DNA of 64,000 nt from Cristatella mucedo (taxonomy: Eukaryota; Bryozoa; Phylactolaemata; Cristatellidae), in assembly GCA_009760855.2 (NCBI GenBank), contig WPIO01000013.1, positions 2,864,501 to 2,928,500 on the forward strand. The letters run 5' to 3'. The position numbers were made by a program, and so were the translations under genes. Under the pieces are notes generated by a model. The model worked only from the letters and a program-made list of their open reading frames with translations, was not told the DNA's origin and did not search any database. Positions 20,886-32,931 of the stretch are shown in pieces; the first letter of the stretch is position 1; each line of letters begins with the position of its first letter.

Positions 20886-21954
20886 CAGAGCTAAAGCTTA
20901 TGTCGCCAACTGTCTTTAAGCGGAGGAATGAAACAGCTAATTTATTGTCCACACAAGATCCGAGGGCGCGAACAGGCCGAACTAGCCTTGCAGCCATATT
21001 CACAGTCAGTTGCAGTCGCCTAGTTGCTTCTTTGGTAGCCCAGTCAAAAGGGAATTACAATAATCAAGCCGAGACAGAACCAAGGAGCTACTTAAATCTT
21101 TTGCAAGCCACTGTGGAAGACAGCACCTAATCTTGGATAGGGATCGGACGTGATGGCTAGCTTCCGGATCAGTCTTCTGAGTGAAGCTTTTAAAATTTAG
21201 CCACGACTCACCTATTTGAAAATGGAGGCAAAGAAAAGAGCGTCAGTCCATACCGAGCGCCGTGCGATTGGTAACGTGGCGACACAGCGAGTAATGGAGG
21301 CTCCCCCCAAAAAAACAAATCAACCATACTCAGCTCTCTGGCAGCCGTCCTTAGGCTCGCGTGAGCGAGTTGACTGCTCCTCTATTTTGCAGGTGGTTGG
21401 CTGCGGCGGCCTGGGCCTGGGTGCAGACCAGCGAGGCAGCTAACTCGGCACGAGAGTCGTTAGATATTTATTTTCCTCTCGGCACAGTTGGCTGAAGCGT
21501 GCTCGGGCGCGACCCGGCTCGAGCTTGACCTGACGCGTGGCTGTGCGCTCACGGTCGTCGGGTCAGCGCTTAGTGGGCATCGAGCGCGACAGTCGTGAGT
21601 GACGACACAGCGAGTCATCTTGGACCAGTTCCAGAAATCGGTCTTATCTGGCTTTATTTTGGCTACAAAGCCGGGGTCAGCCTATGACCAGCCGCCGACC
21701 ACATTGAACTGAACGAGCGATTGACGATTGGCGATTGGTGGGCTTACGTCGGCTCATGAAATATAGGCTGACTAGAGAATGGGGAGATCGGAAAGATTGC
21801 AAGATTGCCCGCGTGAATAGTAGAAATTTCTGTATAAATATTTTACTTTGAAAAGTTACAGAGATATTCTTTGAAGGATTACCATTTCATATCCTCGGTT
21901 TGTTAATGTCTTACTGCCAAAATTTGGCGTTGACGTTAAAACCAACGTACAAGT
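20886..21954. other. Intergenic, partly repeat-derived
   Basis: The first 250 bp (AACTGTCTTTAAGC ... GGGAATTACAATAATCAAGC) probably continue family 2 on the minus strand. The rest, including GC-rich 21.3-21.7 kb, has no recognisable gene. Confidence 0.35.
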
Positions 21955-22435
21955 TATGGGCAAACCAAGTGTAACTCAGAAATTGAAAAGGTTAACGCTC
22001 AAAATCGGCTCAGCCTACTTCCCAACCAGGCTACGCATCGTACCACCCGGTTCTCTGACTCAAGACGTTTCGCTATGCCTCGAACCAACCTCAAATCCTA
22101 TGGAGACCGTACCTTTGTGTAAATATGGTTATTGGTAGCATGAGCAGTGTCAGCACGCATAAACACTCAAAAGAAAAAACCCCAGAACAAAAAGTTGCAA
22201 GAAAAGGAGCGTGCACATTTAGCTTCTTTTTAGATATCGTTAAGTCAGGGGATGTCGCGACGTCAATCGGGAGTGAGGTCTAGGCTTTGGGAGCATATGA
22301 ACTAACTGTACATGTTAACACTAGCCATATTACTACTAGTCGTATTGTCGAGCTTATTTTACAGCATATATCAAGTACCTAGAAAAATATTGAGTGCTCT
22401 GTGAGCGCTATAAAAATGTTTTATTGTTATGAGTA
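21955..22435. mobile_element. Mosaic of L2 fragments in both orientations
   Basis: 21955-22120 (+) has the L2 VMGKPSVTQKLKRLTLKIGSA block joined directly to the CAAATCCTATGGAGACCGT block, so about 500 bp of the ORF are missing. 22130-22310 is the L2 3' region in the minus direction (CAGTGTCAGCACGCATAAAC, GGCTTTGGGAGCATATGAAC). 22330-22435 (+) is a decayed terminal hairpin. Confidence 0.65.
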
Positions 22436-22734
22436 TGATTATATATGTTTTATTATTATTATTATTGTCGCTCGCCAGCGTTTCGCTAGCGAGAGAACAA
22501 GTGTTGCAGGAGGTGTCTAAGGCGAGGAGTAGCTTGTTCGAGATCTCATCCCTGCTCTTTTGTATAAAAGAGGGGCAGCAGACAGCTGAGATGACAGTCG
22601 CATCAACGAATTCACACTCTCATACCCTTCATTTACAGTCCAGCGCGTAATAATAATAATAATAAGATTTATACATTTACGTTTTAGAGCTCGAAAAGAG
22701 AACTACATAGTAGTTAGGCTGCAGAGAAGCATGA

Positions 22735-23390
22735 CGATTGCTTAGTGATGTATGTTCTTTTCAGTGTGAGCTAAAATTGGTTTAGCGATAACCTTTTTAC
22801 GAATCTCTGACAAAAAAGAAAGAAGGGAAACTGGGCGATAGTTTGCAAGGACATATAAATCAGGCTTGTTAAGTGTGGGTCTAACAACGACCGATTTGAA
22901 GGACTTGGGTACAACTATTTTATCCACAGAAGCAATAACAATCTCAGTTATGGCTGTGCTAAGTCTGTCTGCTAGTGAAGACCACAGAGGTTATGGTATA
23001 GAATAGGGTCTCCAGGAGACGAACTCTTTTTACTAGACTTTATTCATTAAGGTAGCCACATCGCATGCACAAACCTTCGAAAATCTCTTAAGAAAGGTCA
23101 CAGGTTGCGACTTAAGAATTGCTTAGTCTGAGGGAGTTTATGGAGGCACATTTATGTTCGCACGTTCTTCACTGAAAAGGACTGAAAACCTATCTGCCGT
23201 GCCGTTAATATATAGGGAGTGAGATCTCTCAGAATTGGCAAGCAACTCGTTTACCGTCTGGTAAACCTGTTTTGGGTCCTACTGGCATGACTTCAGTTTT
23301 CGAGAGGAAATCTAGCCCTAGTTTTTATAAGCTCCAGAGTGTAGACTCGGATGAAGTCATTGAAGACGGTCAAATATTCATCAATAGTAT
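22735..23390 (-). mobile_element. LINE fragment (L2/CR1 group, separate subfamily)
   Basis: On the minus strand broken frames give TIDEYLTVFNDFIRVYTLEL, QTVNELLANSERSHSLY followed by TADRFSVLFSEE, and then VVRPTLNKP and NYRPVSLLSFLSEI. This is the linker and first RT block of an L2/CR1-type polyprotein. It differs clearly from the main family and has many stops. Confidence 0.65.
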
Positions 23391-24560
23391 TAAACGCTGC
23401 CGAAACATCGAGAAAAACAGACAGTCTCCATCCCAGTCGGCATTCCAGAGAAGGTAATTATTAAATCGCAGCAGCGCTGACTCGGAGAACCTTTTAGGTC
23501 TAAAACCTGACTAGAACTTAATTTCTAGGTTTGAAGCCTTAGTATGAGTGTTTTAGTTGATCTGCCTCTACTCATTTAAGTGTCTTTGATAGGAACGGCA
23601 AAGGAAGACGAAAGTTGCTCAAGTTCTCCAGTCGAGTGCTACCTTTTTAATGAGGGCTTAACAACAGCCTTTTTGAAGTCAGCAGGGTCAAGACAAGAGG
23701 CTATATATAATATTTACGATGTTAGTTATGCAGGGCAGAAGCAGATAGATACATTTCAGAAAGAGAACAGTGGATATAGGGTCTAGCGGCGGACTAGTGG
23801 CCTTCCTAGACTAGGAGGAGAGTGTCGAGATAGAATTATTATTGGCAGATTGAAGCCGGACATTAAGATACTGCACGGAACTAAGGAGAGGAATCCAATA
23901 GTTGGATGCTCCCGAGGGAGAGGAGTCCAGTGGGGGGGGGGGAGTTATCTCGGGGCGAACTCTCTCTGACAGCTGATCAATGCAGCTGTCAGAGAAGCGA
24001 TCTCTTGGATCCCCACGTGGATCGCCAGTTATGGGTGCTGACCTGGGTGCGGCAAAGGAGAGGATTGATGGTCGAAGTTAGCATTTTTCGCTTGTGCAAC
24101 TGCGATTTGACAATGTTTATTTTTTTAAACATTAGACTTGGCTTTAGCTAGGATGGATTGGAACGATCTACAGCAGTCCTCCTATGTCAGCCGACAGACA
24201 AACAATCTTGATCTTCTGTAGTATTTTTTTCAAGCGAGGTACTTGTAGTCATAGCTAATTTAATGCCTGCAGTAAAGCACGGACCATCTGGAGGAGGACT
24301 CACTTAGTCAGACCATACTCGTCCAGAACGTCGGCTAGCGCCATATTGCAGCATTCCATCAGTGAGGGGCGGTCGGACGGAGAATTGAGCAGCAGGGAGA
24401 AGGAAGATGTTTTCTTGTAGGCAGCATCAATGTCATGGCCTTTTGAATTTCGCTATCCGCCGATGATTATGCATAGCAAAGGAGGTCTTCCGCATGTCGT
24501 CCGACGTGCAAAATTTTCTGCTGAAATAGTCGTTGGGTGAGTGAATGAGCGTTGGATATG
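23391..24560 (-). mobile_element. Old L2 copy, EN end to RT block A
   Basis: On the minus strand frames can be followed in family order. HDIDAAYKKTSSFSLLL comes first, followed by NMALADVLDEYGLTKS, then PDGPCFTAGIKLAM and CRSFQSILAKAKSNV, next LSNFRLPLPFLSKTLK, and finally LSVFLDVSAAFNTID (RT block A). Heavily frameshifted. It ends abruptly where the neighbouring LINE fragment starts. Confidence 0.65.
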
Positions 24561-25304
24561 CACATTCAGTATAGCCAGATCCACGCGCTGTTATATTTTC
24601 CGTTCGAGCACGTGCCTGTGAAGGTCACGTGATGCTAGCTAGCACAACCCGATGTCTCTCTTCCTTTCCATTTGCAACAGAACCGGAAAGAGTGGGTTTG
24701 TCTTGCAACCAATGTCCCACCACTCTTCTTTCAACAAGCTGTAGCCGGTTGTTCCACTATAGGAACACTTTTAAAGTTCAGCGAGGCATCGCCTCTTGGA
24801 CGCTTTCGGGACAAGTGACTAGAAGTTGTCCTACCACCCCAAGGGACCATCTAATCAAGTAAAAAAGCAAGGACAAGAAGATTCCCAAGGGAACACTATT
24901 GATGAACACACATACCGGCCCAATTGATATCCAATTAAGTTCTCAAAATTTAGCGTCCTGCTTTAAGACTTGCGGTTATCAAGAACTTTTTTCGGAAGGC
25001 AGCTTGCTGTTACCAATTTCTTAGTGTATTGTCACCGCTTTTTGAATCTCTGTAGTGCTTTCCCAAGAATTGATGAGCGGAGAAAAATTTACTTTAAGTC
25101 GTAACTTCGTGTGTCCATTATTCTGTACCAGTCATACTGTTGTGGAGCTGTGACGTCGCTGCTGTGACGTCGCTGCTCTGACCCTGGTCGAGCTGCTTTG
25201 CTAATTACCGATCGTACATGTGATGGTGTCGGTATTACAAGGACGACTATTTTCTCAAAACGAGTCCCTCGAATAACTGCGATATACTGCAATGCACTGA
25301 GATA
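24561..25304. other. Intergenic, nothing recognised
   Basis: Includes a 16-bp tandem duplication (GCTGTGACGTCGCTGC at about 25145) containing CRE-like TGACGTC. No gene or repeat family assigned. Confidence 0.4.
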
Positions 25305-25590
25305 TGTATCTCCGTCAGTAACTCCACAAATTCATACAGACCATGTGGGTGTTACGCAGGAGAGTTTTGTACAGCGAACTCACAGCCTAAGCGGCTTTCA
25401 GTACGCATTCGGTAGCCAACAGACTTCGTCTCACGCAACAAAGAGAAAGTGGGAAGCATAGCAGAGTCAGGAGAGCAGTTGAGGTAGTGAGTAGCATAGA
25501 AGTAGCAGTTCAGGACCGCTGAAAAAGATGTGCCATAGTCGGCAGTTGGAGAGTAGTTGTCGTTGCGTAAGAAAGATACAGCTTCCATTT
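25305..25590 (-). mobile_element. LINE family 2, 3' end
   Basis: Close relative of 20565-20885: CCGTCAGTAACTCCACAAAT, GTGTTACGCAGGAG, GCGGCTTTCAGTACGCATTC, AACAAAGAGAAAGTGGGAAG. The pentanucleotide tail is not preserved. Confidence 0.6.
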
Positions 25591-25960
25591 CCACAATAAA
25601 CGTCGGAAACAGCAGTTTGATTCCAAATTATACAGAATGATGTTACAGGTTTAGCCACCAGATTTCATGCAAAAATTTTGCTTTCGCGTTCTCGCGCTAT
25701 GGCCTCAAATGGCCCCAGCTAGCTAGCCTATTTGCACACACATTCTACGGCGATACAGCCACAATTTCCACAGAACGCTTTGCACAACAGCGGTTTGGAA
25801 TCTAAATTATAGACAGCAGTATGCCAAGTTTACCCACCAGATGTCGTGCGATTTCGCTTTCTCCTGCCGTGGCCTAAGATGGCCCGGCCCGAATGGCAAC
25901 CCAGAACATTCCATCTAGGACACAGCTTCCATTTCCATAAAAAACTTCGCGTAAGCACAT
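25575..25960 (+). repeat. Degenerate tandem repeat, about 180-bp unit
   Basis: ACAGCTTCCATTTCCACAAT ... CACCAGATTTCATGC ... CGCTATGGCCTCAAATGGCC recurs as ACAGCCACAATTTCCACAGA ... CACCAGATGTCGTGC ... GCCGTGGCCTAAGATGGCCC, and a third unit starts at 25920 (ACAGCTTCCATTTCCATAAA). A further relative is near 27105-27155. Confidence 0.6.
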
Positions 25961-25972
25961 ATTTATCACGGC

Positions 25973-26218
25973 ATATAGTGGGTCCCTGTGATTCGTCCTC
26001 TGTGTGCTTATGCGTGCTGACACTGTGCATGCTGCCACTAACCACACTTGCATGCTGACCCTGTGCATGTCACCCCTAACCATGTTATTCATGTTGTTTG
26101 TTTATCAAGCATGATATTACTCACCATTCAATCGCGTTTCCCTTTGCAGCAAATTTAAAGCGCCAAGAAAGAGATTGAGTTCTCTGAGGGCGCTTTATCA
26201 AGTGTATTACTGTTATTG
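25973..26218 (+). mobile_element. L2 3' end
   Basis: AGTGGGTCCCTGTGATTCGT ... GCATGCTGCCACTAACCACA ... AAAGCGCCAAGAAAGAGATT ... GGGCGCTTTATCAAG with a short ATT tail. It meets an opposite L2 copy end to end at 26218/26219. Confidence 0.8.
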
Positions 26219-27102
26219 TGCTTGATAAACAATAAGAATAACATGGTTAGTGGCAGCATGCACAGTGTCAGCACGCATAAGCACATAAAGGTCGAGTTTC
26301 AGGGACCTACTAAACACTGTCATAAATAGATGCGATTTTAGGTTTTTAAATGTGGAAAACTCACGAGATGTCGTGAAGCAGGTCGGAGGTGATTTCCAGG
26401 CTTTGGGAGCATACGAACTAAAGTAACGGTCTACGAAGGATTTGAGATTGGTACGAGGTATGGGTAAACACTTACATTCCGAAAAGCCGGTGGTTTCTCC
26501 CCCGCCTGGTGGGGACTAGATCTGATAATCAGGCTGGAGCCAAATAATGAAGGGACCGGAAATTGAGTGACAAAACCTTGAAGCCGATGCGTTGCTTGCC
26601 TGGGAGCCAGTGCAGGTCGGCGAGAAGTGGTTTGATGTGGTACGCCTGATTGCACTGGCCGGTAGACCAGCTAGCAGTGGATTACAGAGGTCCAGACGGG
26701 ATGTCACAAATGCATAGATCAATTTAGATGTGGTATCCCTGTATAAGCAAGCCCGAATTTAAGCAATGTTTTGTAGCTGAAAGTAGGCAGACTTGACTGT
26801 GAAGCTGTTGTGGTCGTCTAATGAAAGGTCACTTTTGAATATGACACCTAGATTTCGTGCAGATTCAACAGGAGATATGCTGGCAGAGCCGATTGTGAGC
26901 GTTAACCTTTCCAATTTCTGAGTCACAGTTGCTCATTACTAGTAAGTTGGTTGTATCATCCTTCAATCGTGGAAAGCTTTTTGCTATCAATATGCAAATG
27001 TCATCAGTACATGCAGCGAGGGAGTTGAGAGAATTCGCCGTACTGGAGTGCTGGGAGAGATCAAAGCAGAGGTACAGCTGAGCGTTGCACAGATGAGTGC
27101 TC
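26219..27102 (-). mobile_element. L2 copy lacking the terminal hairpin
   Basis: On the minus strand it covers the ORF from CFDLSQHSSTANSLNSLAAC through the CDSEIGKVNAHNRL and AFVTSRLDLCNPLLAGLPA blocks to the C-terminus and 3' UTR. The terminal hairpin and (ATT)n are absent. Frame broken several times. Confidence 0.75.
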
Positions 27103-28337
27103 CAGGCCTCCAATGGCCCGCGCCGCCGCGCTATTTTGAACTGCGACACAGCTTCCAATAGCAGGTCGAGTGGTACTCTCGCAGTCGTCGTGCAAGCGCG
27201 GCTGCCGACTCGTCGGCGGCCGCTTGCCCTCGGGGGGCGGGCTGATTAGCGTCGCTGATTTGCGGTCGCCGCGTGCGGCCGCCTATTACGATCGCTGCCC
27301 AATCGAGCTGCTTCGGAGCTCTGGGGGAAGCGGCTGTCGTAACTTCGTCAGCGTTCTCTGCGAATCGATTCGCAGGAGGCCATAACCTTTGATGGTCGGG
27401 TCTCAGTGAAGCCGATCTTATTGACCTCCGCCAAAGTCCGTGGAGAATTCGCGTCCATTCCGTCGTCGCTCGCTGGGTTAGCAGCCGTAGAAGTAAGCGA
27501 GTAAATTATTACTGAGCAGCCGTGCGTTCCAAAACTTCGCCATGCCTATTATCAAAGCATCGTCTTGTAACTACGCTCCAGAAAGCTCCGATGGTCATCG
27601 GCTCAACTCGGCGCTTTAGCTTTTATGAGCCTACGGTATCCCAGCCATCCAGGCGAGAGTCGCTTTCACTGCACTTGGTGGCCAAGCCAGCAGGGAATGC
27701 AATCAATTCGAATTCTTCGTCAGACACGTCAGAGTGTATTAATTAGTGATAGATATCAAGATTGAGCTAGCAGCATTGTGTAGATGACTTTCTAGTTTGG
27801 TGCAATTTCTCCGCCCCTCGAGCAAGTTTTCCTAGTATTCGTGTACGGTGGCAAGACGCTGGACAGAGATAGAGTGAATCGGCTGTGCTAGAGATAAATG
27901 GACGCAGCTCGGCGAGAGGCTAGAAGTGCGGAACGGTAAGGCATTCCTGCATTCGCCGAGGCCGCGTATTTCAGAACGAACCGCCTAGACATAGGCTGCC
28001 GCCGCGCAGGATCTCGCAGAGGGAGTAGGATGCTGCTGCAGACACCTCGCGCTTGCAAATAGAGAGCGGAGCGGAGCGCAGAGAGAGCGAGAGACGCACT
28101 GCACGGAGCCTTCTTAAGAGTACAACGGAAAAGGTGGTTAAGGTGCTCGCCACTTTACTACGACCAAGCTGGCCCGAGTAATTGCGACATCTCATGTAGG
28201 CTCACAATTTTCTATAAACCACTTGTTAAGGTCCCGCTAATCTCAAGCATTCCGGCGGCACCCTATCGAAAGTACTTCCTAGTAGAAGGCTTCGCACGGC
28301 GTCGCCCGCGCTTTCGACTTGAGTCGTGGAGCTGCGC
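27103..28337. other. Intergenic, GC-rich first part
   Basis: 27.17-27.45 kb is GC-rich without a recognisable exon. 28130-28200 keeps a SINE-B-like head (AAGGTGGTTAAGGTGCTCGC). No gene supported. Confidence 0.35.
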
Positions 28338-28375
28338 CTATAAATAGCCTCGAGTCAGAGTACAGACGGCGCCTT
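28338..28375 (+). promoter_or_regulatory. Possible TATA/initiator core promoter
   Basis: CCTATAAATAGCC is followed about 20-30 bp later by CGAGTCAGAGTAC, an initiator-like TCAGT-type sequence. The layout would fit a polymerase II core promoter, perhaps of an LTR or unannotated transcript. No linked coding sequence is seen. Confidence 0.25.
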
Positions 28376-28589
28376 CATTTCGTCGCGTGCTGCCAAAGCA
28401 GCTTGCTTGCGATTTCCCCAGCGGACTGACTGACGTCACGATTGTCTGACTTGGCGTCATTAAAAAAAATCTATAAACACCACTATTCCGCACAGAATCT
28501 ATGTACTCTATTCGGGGCGATTTGTCCTTTGTACGGTTTCTCGTTCTGACGCCGTGGGCGTTATCCCAAAAAAATGCACGCGCTCATTT

Positions 28590-29066
28590 CCTGCATATGT
28601 GCAGTGCCTAGAAAGAGGTTTGGTTCTCCTACGGCGCTGAGCAAATCTTTAATTTGTATTTTCGGCGGCGGATGCCCGGTAATAACTCACAAGACCAACC
28701 GGCCCACGAAAACCTCTGTCATGACGAAATTTGAAGCCAAGCTAAAACCTACCTCTTCCCCATTGCATAATAATAATAATAATAATAATAAGAATTTAAG
28801 GTATTTTTTTAGTGCTTTAAGCTAGCTAAATAAAATTTTGGGCACTTTAAATAAGCTGCAAAGGAAGCATAAGCTTTGCCCACGTAAACCATAATGTGTC
28901 GTCATTGTCGTCATGCACGGCGTAATTGGAAGGTAAATCTTTCCTTATCACTTGATATGCTTTCTTCCTTTCTAACTCACGTGAAGTGCCTAGAAGGAGG
29001 TTGACTTCACTTAAGAAATTTTAAGCGTTCTTCTTTATTATTATTATTATTATTATTATACTTATT
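28590..29066. mobile_element. Cluster of decayed L2 3' tails
   Basis: 28590-28655 (+): GCAGTGCCTAGAAAGAGGTT. 28765-28870 (-): (AAT)n, GGGCACTTTAAATAAGCTGC, AAAGGAAGC. 28980-29060 (+): GTGAAGTGCCTAGAAGGAGG and a (TTA)n tail. All show point decay of the hairpin. Confidence 0.55.
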
Positions 29067-29107
29067 AGTATCTCCAGTGAGACGTAAACAGACATTGGAA
29101 AATGAGA

Positions 29108-30222
29108 GCGCTGTCTAATAACAATAATAGTAATTATGCTTTCTGGGCGCTTTACATATGCTGTACAATAAGCGTGGTCAAATGATTAGTGACAAAATAC
29201 ACAATTTCAATAAGCACAACATGATTAAGGTGAAATGCACAGTATCAATATGTAAATGGTGTTAGTGACAGAACGCACACTTTCAAGACGCATAAGAACC
29301 TAAAGGACAAATCACAAGGACCCACCAAATGTTGTCAAAGACAGGTGCGTTTTAGCTTCTTTTTAAATTTCTTCAAGTCAGGAGATTTCGTAACGCAGGT
29401 CAGATGTGAGTTCCAGGCTTTGGGAGCATACGAACTAAAGGCACGCTCTCCAAAGGATTTGAGGTTTGTAAGAAGTATTGGAAGACTGTTGGATTCCGAA
29501 AAGCGGGTGGTACGATGCTTGGCCTGGTGCGGGAGTAGATCTGAGAGATAGGCTTGAGCCACAGAATGAAGTGACCTAAAAGTGAGCAACAAAACCTTGA
29601 AGTCGATCCGTTGCTTGACTGATAGCCAGTGCAGGTCGGCGAGAAGTGGTGGGATGTGGCAACGCTCACGGCAGACAAACCTGGCTGCAGATTTTTGCAC
29701 CGGCTGTAAGCGCCTAATTACACATGCCAGTAGGCCAGCAAGCAGTGAGTTACAGAAGTCAAGACGGGATGTCACAAATGCATGGACCAATTTAGATGTG
29801 CTATCCCTTCTAAGCAAGCCCGAATTACAGCAATGTTATGTAGCTGAAAGTAGAAAGACTTGACTGCGGACCTGATGTGGTCGTCTAATGAAAGGTCACT
29901 TTGGAACATGACACCTAGATTTTGTGCAGATTCAACAGGAGATATGCTGGCAGAGCTGATTGTGAGCGTAAACCTTTCTCATTTCCGATGCACACTTGGT
30001 TTTCCCATAACTAGTAAGTTGGTTTTATCATCATTCAACTGAAGAAAGTTTGCAGCCATCTATGTGCGAATGTCATCAATACATGCAGCAAGGGAGTTGA
30101 GAGAACTCGACGTGTTGGAGGGCTGGGAGGGATAAAAGCAAAGGTACAACTGAGTGCCATCTGCATAGAAGTGAAAGCCTAGATTGTGCTTGGCTATCAC
30201 ATCGGCAATAGGAAGAGTAAAA
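29108..30222 (-). mobile_element. L2 copy, C-terminal third of ORF plus 3' UTR
   Basis: On the minus strand a frame of 160 residues is open at 29817-29335 (TSKLVHAFVTSRLDFCNSLL ... WNSHLTCVTKSPDLKKFKKK, ending in KRTCL). It preserves the L2 C-terminus. The upstream part contains FTLPIADVIAKHNLGFHFYA with YADG in place of YADD. Degenerate hairpin at 29115-29160. Inactive. Confidence 0.8.
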
Positions 30223-30744
30223 AACCGTGGAAAGAAAGAAACCAAGTGACTAACAATTTTTTTGTGGACTCTGTTAGCATATATTTGAACGGCATACTAA
30301 ATGGAAATCCAGGAGGGCGAGGCAGGCTGTTTAACGCTAACGACGTACATTTCCAGTTTGAAACACATTATCAAATAATCACCTGCCCGTTGGCCCATTG
30401 CCGAGAGCAATCCCGAAACATAAAAGGGTAGCGTCGTTTTAATGTGAACTTGTCTTATGAATGTTAGTTAAATTATCAAAATTCATGAAACCAGCACTGC
30501 TTCAATTAACCTGCGTATGAATGTGGAGTAGCGAAATATGGCGCCCTACTTTTAGCTGAGGTCATTGCAATACTCTGACCAACTAATGGTGTGTTGCATG
30601 AGAAAGACACTTTCTCACTCAAGCATCTGTGCAACGTCTGTGGCTGGAATGGTCAACTTAAATGGGTCTAGAGCGTCGGCTGTAGCGGCTTTTTGCACGG
30701 CAAGCCGCCCCAGCTGTCGCTCGGCCGCGAGAGGTGCAAACGGA
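30223..30744. other. Intergenic
   Basis: AT-rich unique sequence. The open frame that enters the L2 copy from 30565 has no recognisable domain before about 30745. Confidence 0.4.
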
Positions 30745-32931
30745 CGCACCGATCTGTCATCATTAGTAGATAGCTGCAACACGACACTAGCTGACACGCT
30801 CGACGAGTTTGCACCACTGAAAAAGCGCACTGTGCACCCCCGCCCAGACGGCCTATGGTTTACCACAGTTTACCACATTAAACTAGCCAAGCCTACTAAA
30901 CGAAAGCTTGAAAAAGCATACAAAAGATTTGGACTGACTGTCCATCGACAGGCATATGAAGATCACTGTAGGTCGTACCAATCGATCCTAGCAAAGGCAA
31001 AGTCTAGCTTGTATAGAGAGATTGTTGAATCACAGATGCTCAATCCAAAAATGCTGATGTCCACAATCAACCATCTCCTCAACCGTTCCCAGATTAGCTC
31101 CTTACCTGATGATCCTTGTGATGATCTAGCCGATCGCTTCTCTCGATTCTTTGTGCAGAAGATAGACAAGATCAGGGAATCCATCCCTGCGATGACAACC
31201 TCCCCACTAGAATGCTGTTCCTCGGTTCCTGGCTGCACCTCAATGTCTGCGTTTAAGCAGGTCACTCATGATCTAGTCCTAAAGTTCGTATCTCAATCAA
31301 AGAAGACAACCAGTCCTCTGGACCCTATTCCCACTGTCCTGCTCCTATGTTGCATTGATCTGCTGCTGCCATGCATAACTAACATCATTAACATGTCATT
31401 AGCCTCAGGTCATGTCCCAGCACCCTTCAAAAAAGCTGTAGCCAGGCCACTTCTCAAGAAAGCGACACTAGACCAAGAGAACTTCAGCAACTACCGCCTA
31501 GTCTCGCTTCTACCATTCCTATCAAAGACACTAGAACGGGTCGTGGCAGACCAGTTGAACTCATATATCGAAACCTCACACCTTGCTAGTAAGTTCCAGT
31601 CTGGCTTTAGAGCTAATCACTCCACAGAGTCAGCATTGCTTAGGGTATACAACGACCTACTTAGGAATGCAGACATGGGTAGAGTGTCTCTGCTTGTTTT
31701 GCTTGATCTTTCGGCAGCTTTTGATACCATCGATCACAACGTTCTTCTAGAGCGCCTCTCATCTCGCCTGGGCATCACTGGCACTGCTCTGCAGTGATTC
31801 AGGTCTTATCTCAGTGGGAGACTCCAGAGTATTGACGTGAATGGACAAAGATCATCTGAAGTACCTCTGAAATATGGAGTACCTCAGGGCTCCGTGCTAG
31901 GTCCGGTTCTTTTCACGGTTTATACTCTGCCTCTTGCTGATGTGATTGCCAAGCACAATCTAGGCTTTCACTTCTATGCGGATAACACTCAGTTGTACCT
32001 TTGCTTTGATCCCTCCCAGCCTTCGAGCACCTCAAATTCTCTCAACTCACTTGCTGCATGCATTGATGACATCCGCACATGGATGGCAGCAAATTTTCTA
32101 AAACTAAACGACGATACAACTAACTTACTAGTTATGGGCAAACCCAGTGTGATTCAGAGATTGGAAAGGCTGACGCTCAAAGTTGGCTCTGCCAGCATAT
32201 CTCCACTTGAATCAGCTCGAAATCTAGGTGTCATATTCCAAAGCGATCTCTCGTTAGACGACCATATCAGCTCCACGGTAAAATCTCCCTATTTTCAGCT
32301 TCATAACATTGCTAAAATTCGGGCTTGTTTAGATAAGGATACCACGTCCAAGTTGTTACATGCATTTGTGACATCCCGTCTCGACTTCTGCAACTCACTG
32401 CTTACTGGCCTACCAGCATGTGCGATCAGGCGACTGCAGCTGGTGCAAAACTCTGCAGCTAGGCTTGTCTGTCGTGAGCGTCGCAGTTGCCACATTACTC
32501 CACTTCTCGCCGACCTGCACTGGATACCAGTCAAGCAACGGATTGACTTCGAGGTTTTGTGGCTCACTTTTAGGTCACTTCATTCTATGGCTCCAGCCTA
32601 TCTCTCAGATATACTACCCCATCAGGCCAAGCATCATACAACCCGCTTTTCGGAATCCAACAGTCTACAAATACCTCGTACAAACCTTAAATCCTTTGGA
32701 GACCGTGCATTTAGTTCGCATGCTCCCAAAGCCTGGAACTCCCTCCGACCTGCGTCAGAACATCCCCTGACCTGACCACATTTAAAAGGAACTTAAAAAC
32801 ACACCTATTTAGGACAGCATTTAGTGGGTCCCTATGATTCGTCCTTGATGTGCTTATGCGTGCTGTCACTGTGCATGCTGCCACTAACCACATTTGCATG
32901 CTGACCCTGTGCATGCCACCCCTAACCATAT

